A DNA stretch of 64,000 nt from Cellvibrio zantedeschiae (GTDB lineage: Bacteria; Pseudomonadota; Gammaproteobacteria; Pseudomonadales; Cellvibrionaceae). The translations under genes were made by a program, and so were the position numbers. The stretch is taken from contig NZ_BMYZ01000001.1 of NCBI RefSeq assembly GCF_014652535.1, forward strand, positions 496,001-560,000, read 5' to 3'. Positions 29,197-37,894 of the stretch are shown here, one piece after another. Under the pieces are notes generated by a model, which did not search any database, was not told the DNA's origin, and worked only from the letters and a program-made list of their open reading frames with translations. The stretch's first letter is position 1; each line of letters starts with the position of its first letter.

Positions 29197-30863
29197 TTTC
29201 TGCATTGAGAAGTCATATCTAATTCCGGTTTGTATAAACCGGTGTCGACGTTCAACAAGCCCAGGGTGGTGTGAAATAAATTATCGTGTGAATACTCAGT
29301 ATTCGTTTGGTCGCTTAAGCATTGCCGATTGATGCTGTTTTCCTGTTCAAAGCCCCGCGAAAACCAAAAGAAAAATGGTACATGCTTTTGTTCGTTTGGT
29401 GCGATTAAATAGGGCATGCCATGCAAGTAAAGATTATTTTCGCCTAAAGACTCGCCGTGGTCAGAAAGATAAATCATGGCGGTATTGTAATTAGTACTTT
29501 GTGTTTTCAACCACTCAATAGTGTTATTTAAAAATTGATCAGTCATGTGGATAGTGTTGTCGAAGGCGTTATTAATTTCTTCGCTGGTGCAATCCTGCAA
29601 TTTATTGACTTTGCACACAGGTTTAAATACTTCCATATTTTCAGGATAACGATTGTAATAATCGGGGCCGTGGCTGCCTTTCGGGTGCAAAACAATAACT
29701 TTGTTGCCATTCATTGCGCTGATTTTACTGTCGATTTCATGCAGCAAAATATTGTCGAAACATTCGCGATCATTACAGTATGCAGAGATTTTTAAATCTT
29801 TCATGGGCTCATAGTCCACCCGATCACAGGTTCCTTTGCAGCTTGAATTGTTATCGCGCCACAATACGGAATAGCCGCTACGTTTCAATATGTCTAACAG
29901 GCCTTCTTGGGATTTAGCCTTTTTATCGGAATATTTGTCTCGCGTCAGGTTTGAAAACATGCAGGGCACCGAGACGGCTGTCTCTGTACCGCATGAAAAA
30001 ACATTTCGGTAGTTGATAATGTCTTGTTGCGCAATGAGTGGTGTTGTTGGTTTGTTGTAACCATTAATGCTGAAGTGATCAGCACGTGCTGTTTCGCCCA
30101 CAACCAATACAAACAGCGTTGGTTTGCTATGTGTTGCTGCTTTTGGGTTTAGTTTTGCATCTTCACCAATGGCTTTTACATGAATTGATTTATTGCTGGC
30201 GGATGCGTAAGAGATACTAGCGTAAATAAAGTTGGCAGGATTTGCCATTTGGCGAATATTTTTGTTATTGCGAAAAAACGAAGCATAATCAGCAGTAAGT
30301 GGTGCAATAAGGGCAACGATGGAAACCAAAATGATCGCCCAGAGTTTAAGCTTCTGCCAAATTTCTTGTTTGATACTGCCAAATTCCAGTTTTACTTTTA
30401 ATAATAGTAAACTCGGAATTATCCCCAGAATTACAACATATATAACAAGAGTGGTGTTGAACAGCCCGGCGGCTTCTTTAACATCTGTTTCCACTGTGTT
30501 TTGGATCATGTTCTGGTGAATCACAATACCATAGGCATTCATAAAATAGGCAACACAAGCGGCTGTTATAAACAGGAACGCCATAATCGTTTTGGTAATC
30601 TTAGGTAGTACGATAAGCGAAAGTATTAAGGCAGTAACCGCACCAACTAATAATGTCACGCTTGCAAAAAAAATAGCAGATTTTACATTTTCGATAGGTA
30701 AAGCATTATGCAGTGCTTTAAAAAATGCCGAGTTGAAAAAAATAATAAAGATAGCAGTGCATAACAACGTGAATTTGGTTGAATTCATCTGCCAGGAAAA
30801 AAATTGGCTGGAATTCTTATCATCAATTGTGGTGGGTGTTAAAGACTTGCGGAATAGCGCCAT
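29193..30863 (-). CDS. eptA: Lipid A phosphoethanolamine transferase (EptA/PmrC family)
   Basis: EptA adds phosphoethanolamine to lipid A phosphates in the periplasmic leaflet, lowering surface charge and often giving polymyxin tolerance. The 556-residue product has five N-terminal membrane helices (to about residue 190) and a periplasmic sulfatase-like domain: metal ligand E257 in VGETARADH, nucleophile T295 within CGTETAVSVPC (C291/C301 disulfide), and DHGESLGE with HGMPY near the C-terminus. All catalytic motifs are intact. It lies 15 bases after the PAP2 gene, probably in one operon. Substrate could also be another glycolipid. Confidence 0.92.
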   Translation of the reverse strand: MALFRKSLTPTTIDDKNSSQFFSWQMNSTKFTLLCTAIFIIFFNSAFFKALHNALPIENVKSAIFFASVTLLVGAVTALILSLIVLPKITKTIMAFLFITAACVAYFMNAYGIVIHQNMIQNTVETDVKEAAGLFNTTLVIYVVILGIIPSLLLLKVKLEFGSIKQEIWQKLKLWAIILVSIVALIAPLTADYASFFRNNKNIRQMANPANFIYASISYASASNKSIHVKAIGEDAKLNPKAATHSKPTLFVLVVGETARADHFSINGYNKPTTPLIAQQDIINYRNVFSCGTETAVSVPCMFSNLTRDKYSDKKAKSQEGLLDILKRSGYSVLWRDNNSSCKGTCDRVDYEPMKDLKISAYCNDRECFDNILLHEIDSKISAMNGNKVIVLHPKGSHGPDYYNRYPENMEVFKPVCKVNKLQDCTSEEINNAFDNTIHMTDQFLNNTIEWLKTQSTNYNTAMIYLSDHGESLGENNLYLHGMPYLIAPNEQKHVPFFFWFSRGFEQENSINRQCLSDQTNTEYSHDNLFHTTLGLLNVDTGLYKPELDMTSQCRK

Positions 30864-30878
30864 AAAAACCTCTGAAAG

Positions 30879-31574
30879 TTAACGCACGGAGACTTTATCA
30901 AGGAGCATTAACTTGTACATAAACAACGAGAAAAACCAGCAAATACCCAGCGTCCACACATCATGAGAAATAAAATGTGCGCCGCGCAGTTGTTGCGAAA
31001 TCCCGAAAACCAATCCCACACCCAGTGCAAACGCCAAGCCTGCCCATCGCCAGGAAGAGTTTCTGTGAACACCCAAAAAATAAAAGGCAAGCCATGCGTA
31101 ACCTCCGCTCGCATGGCCGGCAGGAAAGCAACCGCTTCCACTTGTGTGAATAATTTGGGTAAGTATTGTTTGATAAGGAAGATCGCCGCCGTAGCGGATA
31201 AAATCCCATGGGCATGAAACGTGTGAAATACCTTTCAACACGGTAATTAATCCGCTGCTACCCGCGGCCGCGCATACTAAATAAAGCAATTCTCGCTGAT
31301 ATTTTACTAGCTGGGGTTTTATATAAGTTGTGATTAAAGCTATGAGAGATAGTAATGCAATCGATAACGAAATATGTTTACCGGTTTCATGAATCAGCGC
31401 ACGCGTGACCCATGCATTTTTGAGCGCCCAATGACCACCCTCCCATGCATAGAGGGCGTCGGCCAACTTAATATTCAGGTCACTTAGCCCGATGCTTGTG
31501 GTAAGGGCAATAAAAATAGTTAGCGGAATAATTAGGTGATTGCGCCAGAAGAGGCGTGAGTCCTGTGTAATCAT
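30879..31574 (-). CDS. PAP2-family membrane phosphatase
   Basis: The 231-residue protein has about six membrane helices and the PAP2 phosphatase motifs PAGHASGGY (motif 2, catalytic His) and RGAHFISHDVW (motif 3, catalytic His and Asp). In motif 1 (K-x6-RP) the Arg is Cys: KGISHVSCPWDF. This CPWD variant recurs in a PAP2 subgroup as I remember it, so it does not by itself mean loss of activity. Its pairing with eptA suggests action on lipid A phosphates or on undecaprenyl pyrophosphate, like LpxT/LpxE/PgpB; the exact substrate is an inference. Confidence 0.87.
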   Translation of the reverse strand: MITQDSRLFWRNHLIIPLTIFIALTTSIGLSDLNIKLADALYAWEGGHWALKNAWVTRALIHETGKHISLSIALLSLIALITTYIKPQLVKYQRELLYLVCAAAGSSGLITVLKGISHVSCPWDFIRYGGDLPYQTILTQIIHTSGSGCFPAGHASGGYAWLAFYFLGVHRNSSWRWAGLAFALGVGLVFGISQQLRGAHFISHDVWTLGICWFFSLFMYKLMLLDKVSVR

Positions 31575-31675
31575 AGTGGCAGATACGGATGTTAAGGTGC
31601 GCGCAGTTTATCAGTCCAGTTTATCGGGAGCGAATATATTTGGATGACGTTACTTCTCGTTACTTCTTGCTATGT

Positions 31676-31714
31676 AAATAAAAAGCAGCCTGGATATTTA
31701 AGAGCTATCCAGGC
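31676..31714 (-). terminator. Terminator after the FAD oxidase gene
   Basis: GCCTGGATA and TATCCAGGC (31688-31696, 31706-31714) form a perfect 9-bp stem; on the minus strand it is followed by TGCTTTTTATTT. Confidence 0.9.
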
Positions 31715-31743
31715 CTAAGTGAGTGCGATGCTATCAGGTTAAA

Positions 31744-33438
31744 TCAGGCCTCAGCATTCTCCTTCTGTATGGCGAGCGCAAGTTCCTGCGAATAATCTTC
31801 AGGGATCGCAATGAGCTTTTCTAAATCTATCTCTACATGTGTTTCAACCGGTTTAGCATGCTCATAACGACCAGATGCTATTACATTGTTTTTATCCAAT
31901 GCATTTTTCAGCAGGCGTTGTACTTTTGCGCTGGGTGAATCGGCAGGGCATGCGATCAAATCCATATAATCCACGCCCAAACGGTAGGGTGGCCAACCGT
32001 GTTCAAGCCCCACTTTCACCAAATGGCGATAGCAAGCTTTAGCGCGGGCTACTTCTTCAGGTTTTTTGCGGTCGAAGAGTATGGGGATGGTTCCAGATAG
32101 CACGCGCGGTGAGCGGGAGGTTACTGCCAATAACGGATCGAACCCGTGCTGCAACAAGCAAGCGCTCATCACCTGACGGTATTGCTCAACCTCGTCAGAA
32201 TTAAAGGGTACTAGTGGCGCGTACCATAAAATGCCGGCGCCATCTTTGGCTGGATGAGACTTTACATCCAATTTTTTGGCGGTTGGATCGAGCGCATAAG
32301 CGATTTTCAGGAAGGCGACTATAGGAAAGCCCTCTACAGTCCCCAAAGTGTTCACTAAAGCGCCAAAATGCCGACGCAAGGATGCGAATCCCCAGCGTGG
32401 CAAATAACGCTCAACTTTTTGTAATTGGCGAATTTGTTCAGGGCTGAAGCTCCAAACTCTTACGCCTTTTAGGCGGCGGCGAATATCTGCAACAGCACCT
32501 TTAACAGAAGCCTTAGAGCCATACAGGGTTCCCAGGCCAGTCCAAGCAGAAATTTTGCGTTCTTTAGCGAGCTTACGTAGGAAATCAGCGCGCTCATTTC
32601 CTTCTAATGGTGATGCCAATGGAGTGTCTACCTGGGTGGAAAGAATGCGGAAATTGTTCATCATGATGATGCCCCCGATACCGGGGATATCCTCTGACAG
32701 CAGGTTCAGCGCTGGTTGGGCTGCTACGAATTCGGCATCACTTTTCCATTCAAAAATCAAAATACGGCAAGCCTCTGGCGAGCGGGCAAGCTGCACTCGC
32801 GCTTTAGTGACGATTCCAAAATTGCCTTGGCGTAACAGGCCAGACCAGGAATAGCCTGTTCCGGCGCTCCAGCGTTTGGCCATTTCCGGGCAGTTAAGGT
32901 CTTGATAAGTGTGGCGAAATTCTGTGCCGTTACCCCAGTAACCGCTAAGTTCGCATACGGCCGCAAAATGGTCAGCGATGGGGGTCAGGCCATAGCCACC
33001 GTCTAAAGCATTGCCCAGAATATTTCCGTTTGGGCCCACACCGGTAGTAGGCACCAAAAGATTGGCTCCGCTCTTTTTGATGGCTTCATGCAGGTCAGCC
33101 TGGGTTACCCCGGGTTCGATTAACGCGGTTGCCGATCCTACATCTATATTGATGCGCTTGAGATTGGAGAGGTCAAGAATGTAGCTGCGGGGATCCACCG
33201 GTAGCGCCGTACCGTAACCAAAATTACGACCACCGCTAATCGGCCAAAGCGGAGTTTTGTGGGTGTTGGCGAGCGCGAGAATGGTTTCGATAGCATCGGC
33301 GTCTTTAACGACAATCGCGCCTTTAGGTAGTCGATTGCTCGCTCCGGTATCAGCACCGTAGGCATTGGCAGCGCCTTCTCGCGTTAAAACATCAATTCCC
33401 GGGACTTTTAGAATGGCGCTATAAAAGGTGTTGCTCAT
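31744..33438 (-). CDS. FAD-linked oxidoreductase of the vanillyl-alcohol oxidase / p-cresol methylhydroxylase family
   Basis: The 564-residue flavoprotein has the FAD-binding type 4 fold: PISGGRNFGYG (about 67-77), PTTGVGPNGNILGNALDGGYGLTP (about 127-150, FAD contacts) and a C-terminal substrate domain ending with VIASGRYE. This order and length fit the VAO/PCMH family, which oxidises 4-substituted phenols or similar alcohols. The true substrate is unknown. Two ATGs (33444, 33438) are possible; AGGA is eight bases before the second, which is used. No cytochrome subunit gene is next to it, which favours an oxidase over a PCMH-type dehydrogenase. It is a single gene, divergent from rplM. Confidence 0.85.
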   Translation of the reverse strand: MSNTFYSAILKVPGIDVLTREGAANAYGADTGASNRLPKGAIVVKDADAIETILALANTHKTPLWPISGGRNFGYGTALPVDPRSYILDLSNLKRINIDVGSATALIEPGVTQADLHEAIKKSGANLLVPTTGVGPNGNILGNALDGGYGLTPIADHFAAVCELSGYWGNGTEFRHTYQDLNCPEMAKRWSAGTGYSWSGLLRQGNFGIVTKARVQLARSPEACRILIFEWKSDAEFVAAQPALNLLSEDIPGIGGIIMMNNFRILSTQVDTPLASPLEGNERADFLRKLAKERKISAWTGLGTLYGSKASVKGAVADIRRRLKGVRVWSFSPEQIRQLQKVERYLPRWGFASLRRHFGALVNTLGTVEGFPIVAFLKIAYALDPTAKKLDVKSHPAKDGAGILWYAPLVPFNSDEVEQYRQVMSACLLQHGFDPLLAVTSRSPRVLSGTIPILFDRKKPEEVARAKACYRHLVKVGLEHGWPPYRLGVDYMDLIACPADSPSAKVQRLLKNALDKNNVIASGRYEHAKPVETHVEIDLEKLIAIPEDYSQELALAIQKENAEA

Positions 33439-33856
33439 AATCATATTCCTTGTGTGTCGCTAGTTAGGAGTAATGGGCCTGAGCACACAGATAGAAAGCG
33501 CTAAAAAAATGACGCTTTAGCTCAGTAAATGAACACTCAGCAAGAACTATGACATTCACGCGGGAAACGGCGATTTACGTTTAAAAATGTGATGAAAATA
33601 TTGTTTTTGGTGGTTTTTCGAAGAGCTTCTGCCTAAATTTTCGATTCTTGCGGTAGCTTTTTGCTGCGATGAGCGCATCAGACGATGATGTTGAAGAGTA
33701 TTTCTTTGCGGGTTAGATTTCGGTTGAAATGCGCTGTCTGAGTGTGTAGTATTCGCGCTCTTTTTCTGTGGGACCGTCTCATCTCCTTTATGGGCAGGCC
33801 CGCAAACTTTCCGGTAGGTTTTCCTACTTTAATTAACCAGCATAGGCAAACACAAC
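33439..33856. other. Intergenic region between FAD oxidase and rplM
   Basis: A 418-base gap with no credible gene. The right part holds the rplM promoter and a leader of about 100 bases with two small hairpins: GGGCAGGCCC (33793-33802) and GTAGGTTTTCCTAC (33812-33825). These could form an L13 autoregulatory leader, but I did not recognise a known leader family. Nothing was identified between about 33460 and 33700. Confidence 0.5.
33724..33752 (+). promoter_or_regulatory. Sigma-70 promoter of rplM-rpsI
   Basis: TTGAAA (33724-33729) and TAGTAT (33747-33752) are separated by 17 bases, a good sigma-70 match about 105 bases ahead of the rplM start. Confidence 0.7.
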
Positions 33857-34285
33857 ATGAAGACATATAGTGCCAAAGCTGAATCAGTAGTACATGACTG
33901 GTTCATCATCGATGCAGCAGGTAAGACCTTGGGTCGCCTGTCAGCAGAAGTAGCCTCTCGTTTGCGCGGTAAGCACAAGCCTGAATACACTCCACACGTA
34001 GACACTGGTGATTACATTGTAATTATCAATGCTGAGAAAGTTCGTGTGACTGGTAAAAAGTTGACTGATAAGATCTATTATCATCACACCAATCACATTG
34101 GCGGTATCAAGTCTATTAGCTTCAAGCATTTGGTTGAGAAGTCACCGACCTCTCCAATCGAAATCGCTGTTAAAGGTATGTTGCCACGTGGCCCACTTGG
34201 CCGTGCAATGTTGCGCAAGCTGAAAGTGTACGCAGGAAGCCAGCATCCACATGCTGCCCAGCAACCACAAGAACTGACTATCTAA
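33857..34285 (+). CDS. rplM: 50S ribosomal protein L13
   Basis: L13 is an early-assembly protein of the large subunit and, in E. coli, represses its own operon. The 142-residue product has the whole family sequence, with [42 protein letters not shown] and [13 protein letters not shown]. It forms a two-gene operon with rpsI (14-base gap). Confidence 0.99.
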   Translation: MKTYSAKAESVVHDWFIIDAAGKTLGRLSAEVASRLRGKHKPEYTPHVDTGDYIVIINAEKVRVTGKKLTDKIYYHHTNHIGGIKSISFKHLVEKSPTSPIEIAVKGMLPRGPLGRAMLRKLKVYAGSQHPHAAQQPQELTI

Positions 34286-34299
34286 TAAGGGGCTGACAG

Positions 34300-34692
34300 A
34301 TGGCTACAACTCAATATTACGGTACAGGTCGTCGCAAGACCTCTACTGCTCGCGTTTTTATCACTGCCGGTACTGGCTCTATCGTTGTTAACGACCGTCC
34401 ATTGGACGAGTACTTCGGTCGTCCAGTAGCTCGTTTGGTTGTTCGTCAACCTTTAGAGTTGGTTGGTTTGAGCGATAAGTTCGACGTAAATGTTACTGTT
34501 GCTGGTGGTGGTTCTTTCGGTCAAGCGGGCGCAATTCGTCACGGTTTGACTCGTGCTTTGATGGAATACAACGAAGAGTTGCGTTCTGAATTGCGTAAAG
34601 CTGGCTACGTTACTCGCGATTCTCGTGAAGTTGAACGTAAGAAAGTTGGCTTGCGTAAAGCACGTAAAAAGCCACAGTTCTCCAAGCGTTAA
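34300..34692 (+). CDS. rpsI: 30S ribosomal protein S9
   Basis: S9 binds the head of the small subunit; its C-terminal tail contacts P-site tRNA. The 130-residue product has [16 protein letters not shown] at the N-terminus and the conserved basic tail [12 protein letters not shown]. It follows rplM and is closed by a strong terminator. Confidence 0.99.
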   Translation: MATTQYYGTGRRKTSTARVFITAGTGSIVVNDRPLDEYFGRPVARLVVRQPLELVGLSDKFDVNVTVAGGGSFGQAGAIRHGLTRALMEYNEELRSELRKAGYVTRDSREVERKKVGLRKARKKPQFSKR

Positions 34693-34736
34693 TAATTATC
34701 TCGGCAGGCTTATTTGGCCGCCAGTTGATGATTATC

Positions 34737-34776
34737 AAAAAACGCCCAAGTCAAAGTTGGCTTGGGCGTTTTTTTG
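34737..34776 (+). terminator. Terminator after rpsI
   Basis: AACGCCCAAG (34741-34750) pairs with CTTGGGCGTT (34761-34770), followed by seven Ts. Confidence 0.95.
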
Positions 34777-34966
34777 CATCTACACTTCATGTTCTTTGTA
34801 TCTAAATAATCCTTTTGTTAAGTATGGTTATTCTTGTAAGAGAAGCTTAATTTCTTTAAGATTGCCGCTTTTTTGGGGTTGACCAAAATTATCCTAAATC
34901 ATTGCCTTTATTCATTTATTTGCAGTGGTTTACTGGCCGTCAAAGCTGTTAGGGGAGAAGTTCGTC

Positions 34967-35566
34967 ATGAGTAATGACGTTGTAAACAAAACGCGTCGTC
35001 GTCTGCTTATTGGTGCTACGACTGCAGTTGGTGCAGCGGGTGCTGTTGGCATTGCCGTACCGTTCGTCGGGTCTTGGAACCCAAGTGCCAAGGCCAAATC
35101 GGCTGGTGCTCCCGTCAAATTCAATATGAGCAAAATTGAACCGGGCGCTATGGTCACCGTTGAGTGGCGTGGTAAGCCGGTTTACGTTGTTCGTCGTACA
35201 CCTGAAGCTTTGGCTAGCTTGAAAAAAGTGGAAGAGCAGGGCGTTATTCGCGACCCTAAATCTGAAGCTCCACAACAGCCCAAGTATGCTCAAAATGAAA
35301 GCCGCGCTATTAAAGAAGAGTTCGGTATTTTGTTAGGCGTATGTACTCACCTTGGTTGTTCGCCACTGTATCGCCCTGATGTTGGCGCCGCTGATCTGGG
35401 TGGCGACAAATGGTTGGGTGGATTCTTCTGTCCATGCCATGGTTCCAAATATGATCTGGCTGGCCGTGTATACACCGGTGTTCCTGCTCCGCTCAATCTT
35501 GAAGTGCCCAAGCATTTTTACGAGAGCGAAAATGTTGTAATCATCGGCGAAGACCAGGGGGCATAA
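34967..35566 (+). CDS. petA: Ubiquinol-cytochrome c reductase, Rieske iron-sulfur subunit
   Basis: The Rieske protein takes one electron from ubiquinol at the Qo site and passes it to cytochrome c1. The 199-residue product has an uncleaved Tat-type N-terminal anchor (RRRLLIGATT) and 2Fe-2S ligands C126, H128, C155 and H158 in CTHLGC and CPCHGS, with C131 and C157 forming the conserved disulfide. The start at 34967 is preceded by AGGGGAG nine bases upstream; a longer frame from 34925 adds a non-conserved extension. The fused cytochrome gene starts one base after its stop. Confidence 0.97.
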   Translation: MSNDVVNKTRRRLLIGATTAVGAAGAVGIAVPFVGSWNPSAKAKSAGAPVKFNMSKIEPGAMVTVEWRGKPVYVVRRTPEALASLKKVEEQGVIRDPKSEAPQQPKYAQNESRAIKEEFGILLGVCTHLGCSPLYRPDVGAADLGGDKWLGGFFCPCHGSKYDLAGRVYTGVPAPLNLEVPKHFYESENVVIIGEDQGA

Positions 35567-35567
35567 G

Positions 35568-37796
35568 ATGAATTGGTTAGTTAGTTTGTGGACTTGGGTT
35601 GATAACCGCCTCCCCGTACAAAAAGCTTGGGATACCCACATGGGTAAGTATTATGCGCCCAAGAATTTTAACTTCTGGTATTTCTTTGGTGTTTTGTCGC
35701 TGTTGATTCTGGTTAACCAATTGGTGACTGGTATCTGGTTGACCATGAGTTACACCCCTACCGCCGAAGGCGCGTTTGCCTCTGTTGAATACATCATGCG
35801 CGATGTGGATTACGGTTGGTTGTTGCGCTACATGCACTCCACCGGTGCTTCTGCATTCTTCGTTGTTGTTTACCTCCATATGTTCCGCGGTTTGATGTAC
35901 GGTTCATATAAATCTCCACGCGAATTGGTGTGGATCTTCGGTATGACTATCTACCTGGCACTTATGGCCGAAGCCTTTATGGGTTACGTATTGCCATGGG
36001 GTCAAATGTCTTACTGGGGTGCGCAAGTAATCGTATCTTTGTTCGGTGCTATTCCTGTTGTAGGTGAAGACCTTGTTCAGTGGATTCGCGGCGACTACCT
36101 GATTTCCGGTATTACATTGAACCGTTTCTTTGCTCTGCACGTTGTTGCTTTGCCGATTGTATTGTTGGCGTTGGTTGTAATGCACATTTTGGCATTGCAC
36201 GATAAGCACGTAGGCTCAAACAACCCTGACGGTGTTGAGATTAAAAAATACAAAGATGAAAACGGCATTCCATTAGATGGTGTTCCTTTCCATCCTTTCT
36301 ACACCGTGCATGACTTGGTTGGTATCAGCGTATTCTTATTTGTGTTCTGTTTTATTTTGTTCTTCATGCCAGAAGTAGGCGGTTTCTTCCTTGAGCACGC
36401 AAACTTTGAAGAGGCGAACAATCTTAAGACTCCAACGCACATTGCACCGGTTTGGTACTTCACACCTTTCTACGCTGTATTGCGTGCGGTAACCATTGAA
36501 ATTGGTCCATTGAACGCTAAGTTCCTCGGCTTTGTGGCTATGGCTGCGGCGATTGCAATTCTGTTTGTGTTGCCATGGTTAGATCGCAGTAAAGTGAAAT
36601 CCATCCGTTATCGCGGTTGGATTCCACGTGTTGCTTTGATGAGCTTTGCCGCTATGTTCGTTGTGTTGGGATACCTTGGTGTACAAGCTCCAACTGAAGG
36701 TCGTACCTTCTTGTCGCAAATCGCAACTACTTTCTATTTTGCTTACTTTGTGACCATGCCAGTGTGGACAACCACTAAGGTAGAAAAAGCGAAATCAAAA
36801 GTATCCTTTGTATTGTCGGGTGTATTCGCGATTATTTTTGCGGCTATGACAATCACTTACATCAAAGCTGAAGTGCCTGCGCTCTTGTTAGTGTTCTGTG
36901 CATTGCTTGCAGTGATTTTTGCTGTGTTGCCATTGCTTGCAGCGCGCGATAAAGATTTGCCAGAACCAGAGCGCGTACAAGCTAAAGGTTTGCCATTGCC
37001 AATCGTATTGGGTGGTTTGGCGTTGTTCTTGATCCTTGCAATCGTACCGATCAAGGCTGTTGCTAACACCGGTAACTTTGAATGTGGCGCAATTCCTTGC
37101 GATAAGTTTGAAGCAGATTTGAAAGACAAAGAATCTTTGCAGCGCGGTGCAAAATATTTCACTAACTACTGCATGGGCTGTCACTCTGCTAAATATTCAC
37201 GTTTTGAGCGTGTGGCTGACGATTTGGAAATTCCAAAAGATGCAATGGAAGGTAACCTGATTTTGGGTGGCCAACGTATTGGTCAATTGATGGAAATTGC
37301 AATGCGTCCGGCGCAAGCAAAGGTTTGGTTTGGTGTTACACCGCCTGATTTAAGCTTGGAAACCCGCGCACGTTCACCAGAGTGGGTTTACACCTACCTG
37401 CGCAATTTCTACAAAGACGAGTCTCGTCCTTGGGGTGTAAACAACCGTGTATTCCCTAACGTAGGTATGCCTCATGTTCTGATTGGCCCACAAGGTTTGT
37501 TGGAGTGTGGTCCTGGTCCAAAATTGAATCATCACGGTCATGCTGAGCGCAACTCAATTGGGCAAGTGGAAATTGATGAGCACTGCGGTGGTTTGGTTGA
37601 AGGCGCGATCAAAGGCTCAATGAAAAAAGAAGAATTTGATCAAGCGGCATACGACCTCGTAAACTTCATGGTTTACCTGGGTGAGCCAGCAGCAACTCAC
37701 CGTGAAGATATGGGCAAGCGCGTTTTGCTCTTTATCCTGATCTTTGCGTTGTGTGCGTACTTCCTGAATAAAGAATTCTGGCGAGATATTCACTAG
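35568..37796 (+). CDS. petBC: Cytochrome b - cytochrome c1 fusion of the bc1 complex
   Basis: One 742-residue protein carries both haem subunits of complex III. Residues 1 to about 400 are cytochrome b with haem b ligands H90/H104 and H191/H206 and a Qo motif PVWY (PEWY in many bc1 complexes; PVWY occurs in beta/gamma-proteobacteria). A linker (about 415-500) contains three further hydrophobic helices. Residues about 510-742 are cytochrome c1 with haem c motif CMGCH (C535, C538, H539) and a C-terminal anchor. Three linker helices place the c1 domain in the periplasm, since cytochrome b ends in the cytoplasm after eight helices. Pseudomonas has separate petB and petC; rhizobial FbcH is a made-then-cleaved fusion. 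No stop, start or frameshift is seen between the halves. Confidence 0.95.
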   Translation: MNWLVSLWTWVDNRLPVQKAWDTHMGKYYAPKNFNFWYFFGVLSLLILVNQLVTGIWLTMSYTPTAEGAFASVEYIMRDVDYGWLLRYMHSTGASAFFVVVYLHMFRGLMYGSYKSPRELVWIFGMTIYLALMAEAFMGYVLPWGQMSYWGAQVIVSLFGAIPVVGEDLVQWIRGDYLISGITLNRFFALHVVALPIVLLALVVMHILALHDKHVGSNNPDGVEIKKYKDENGIPLDGVPFHPFYTVHDLVGISVFLFVFCFILFFMPEVGGFFLEHANFEEANNLKTPTHIAPVWYFTPFYAVLRAVTIEIGPLNAKFLGFVAMAAAIAILFVLPWLDRSKVKSIRYRGWIPRVALMSFAAMFVVLGYLGVQAPTEGRTFLSQIATTFYFAYFVTMPVWTTTKVEKAKSKVSFVLSGVFAIIFAAMTITYIKAEVPALLLVFCALLAVIFAVLPLLAARDKDLPEPERVQAKGLPLPIVLGGLALFLILAIVPIKAVANTGNFECGAIPCDKFEADLKDKESLQRGAKYFTNYCMGCHSAKYSRFERVADDLEIPKDAMEGNLILGGQRIGQLMEIAMRPAQAKVWFGVTPPDLSLETRARSPEWVYTYLRNFYKDESRPWGVNNRVFPNVGMPHVLIGPQGLLECGPGPKLNHHGHAERNSIGQVEIDEHCGGLVEGAIKGSMKKEEFDQAAYDLVNFMVYLGEPAATHREDMGKRVLLFILIFALCAYFLNKEFWRDIH

Positions 37797-37814
37797 GATT
37801 GACTAGAATCGGAA

Positions 37815-37849
37815 GCGAAAAAGGGCGACTATAGGTCGCCCTTTCTTTT
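37815..37849 (+). terminator. Terminator after petBC
   Basis: AAGGGCGAC (37821-37829) pairs with GTCGCCCTT (37835-37843) around loop TATAG, followed by TCTTTT. Confidence 0.9.
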
Positions 37850-37894
37850 GGGTGTTAATCTGGTTTTCGCTTTTTCTTTTGTTGTGAGTTTGCT

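Noticed and set aside
31150-31260. Loss of function in the PAP2 protein because motif 1 lacks Arg
   Set aside because: The catalytic His residues and Asp are present in motifs 2 and 3, and the CPWD form recurs in a PAP2 subgroup, so inactivity cannot be claimed.
33780-33856. Known L13 leader riboregulator before rplM
   Set aside because: Two small hairpins exist, but they did not match any leader structure I know, so only the leader region is noted.
35568-37796. petB and petC as two genes joined by a sequencing error
   Set aside because: The linker codes for a continuous hydrophobic segment with no leftover start, stop or ribosome site, so a true fusion is more likely.
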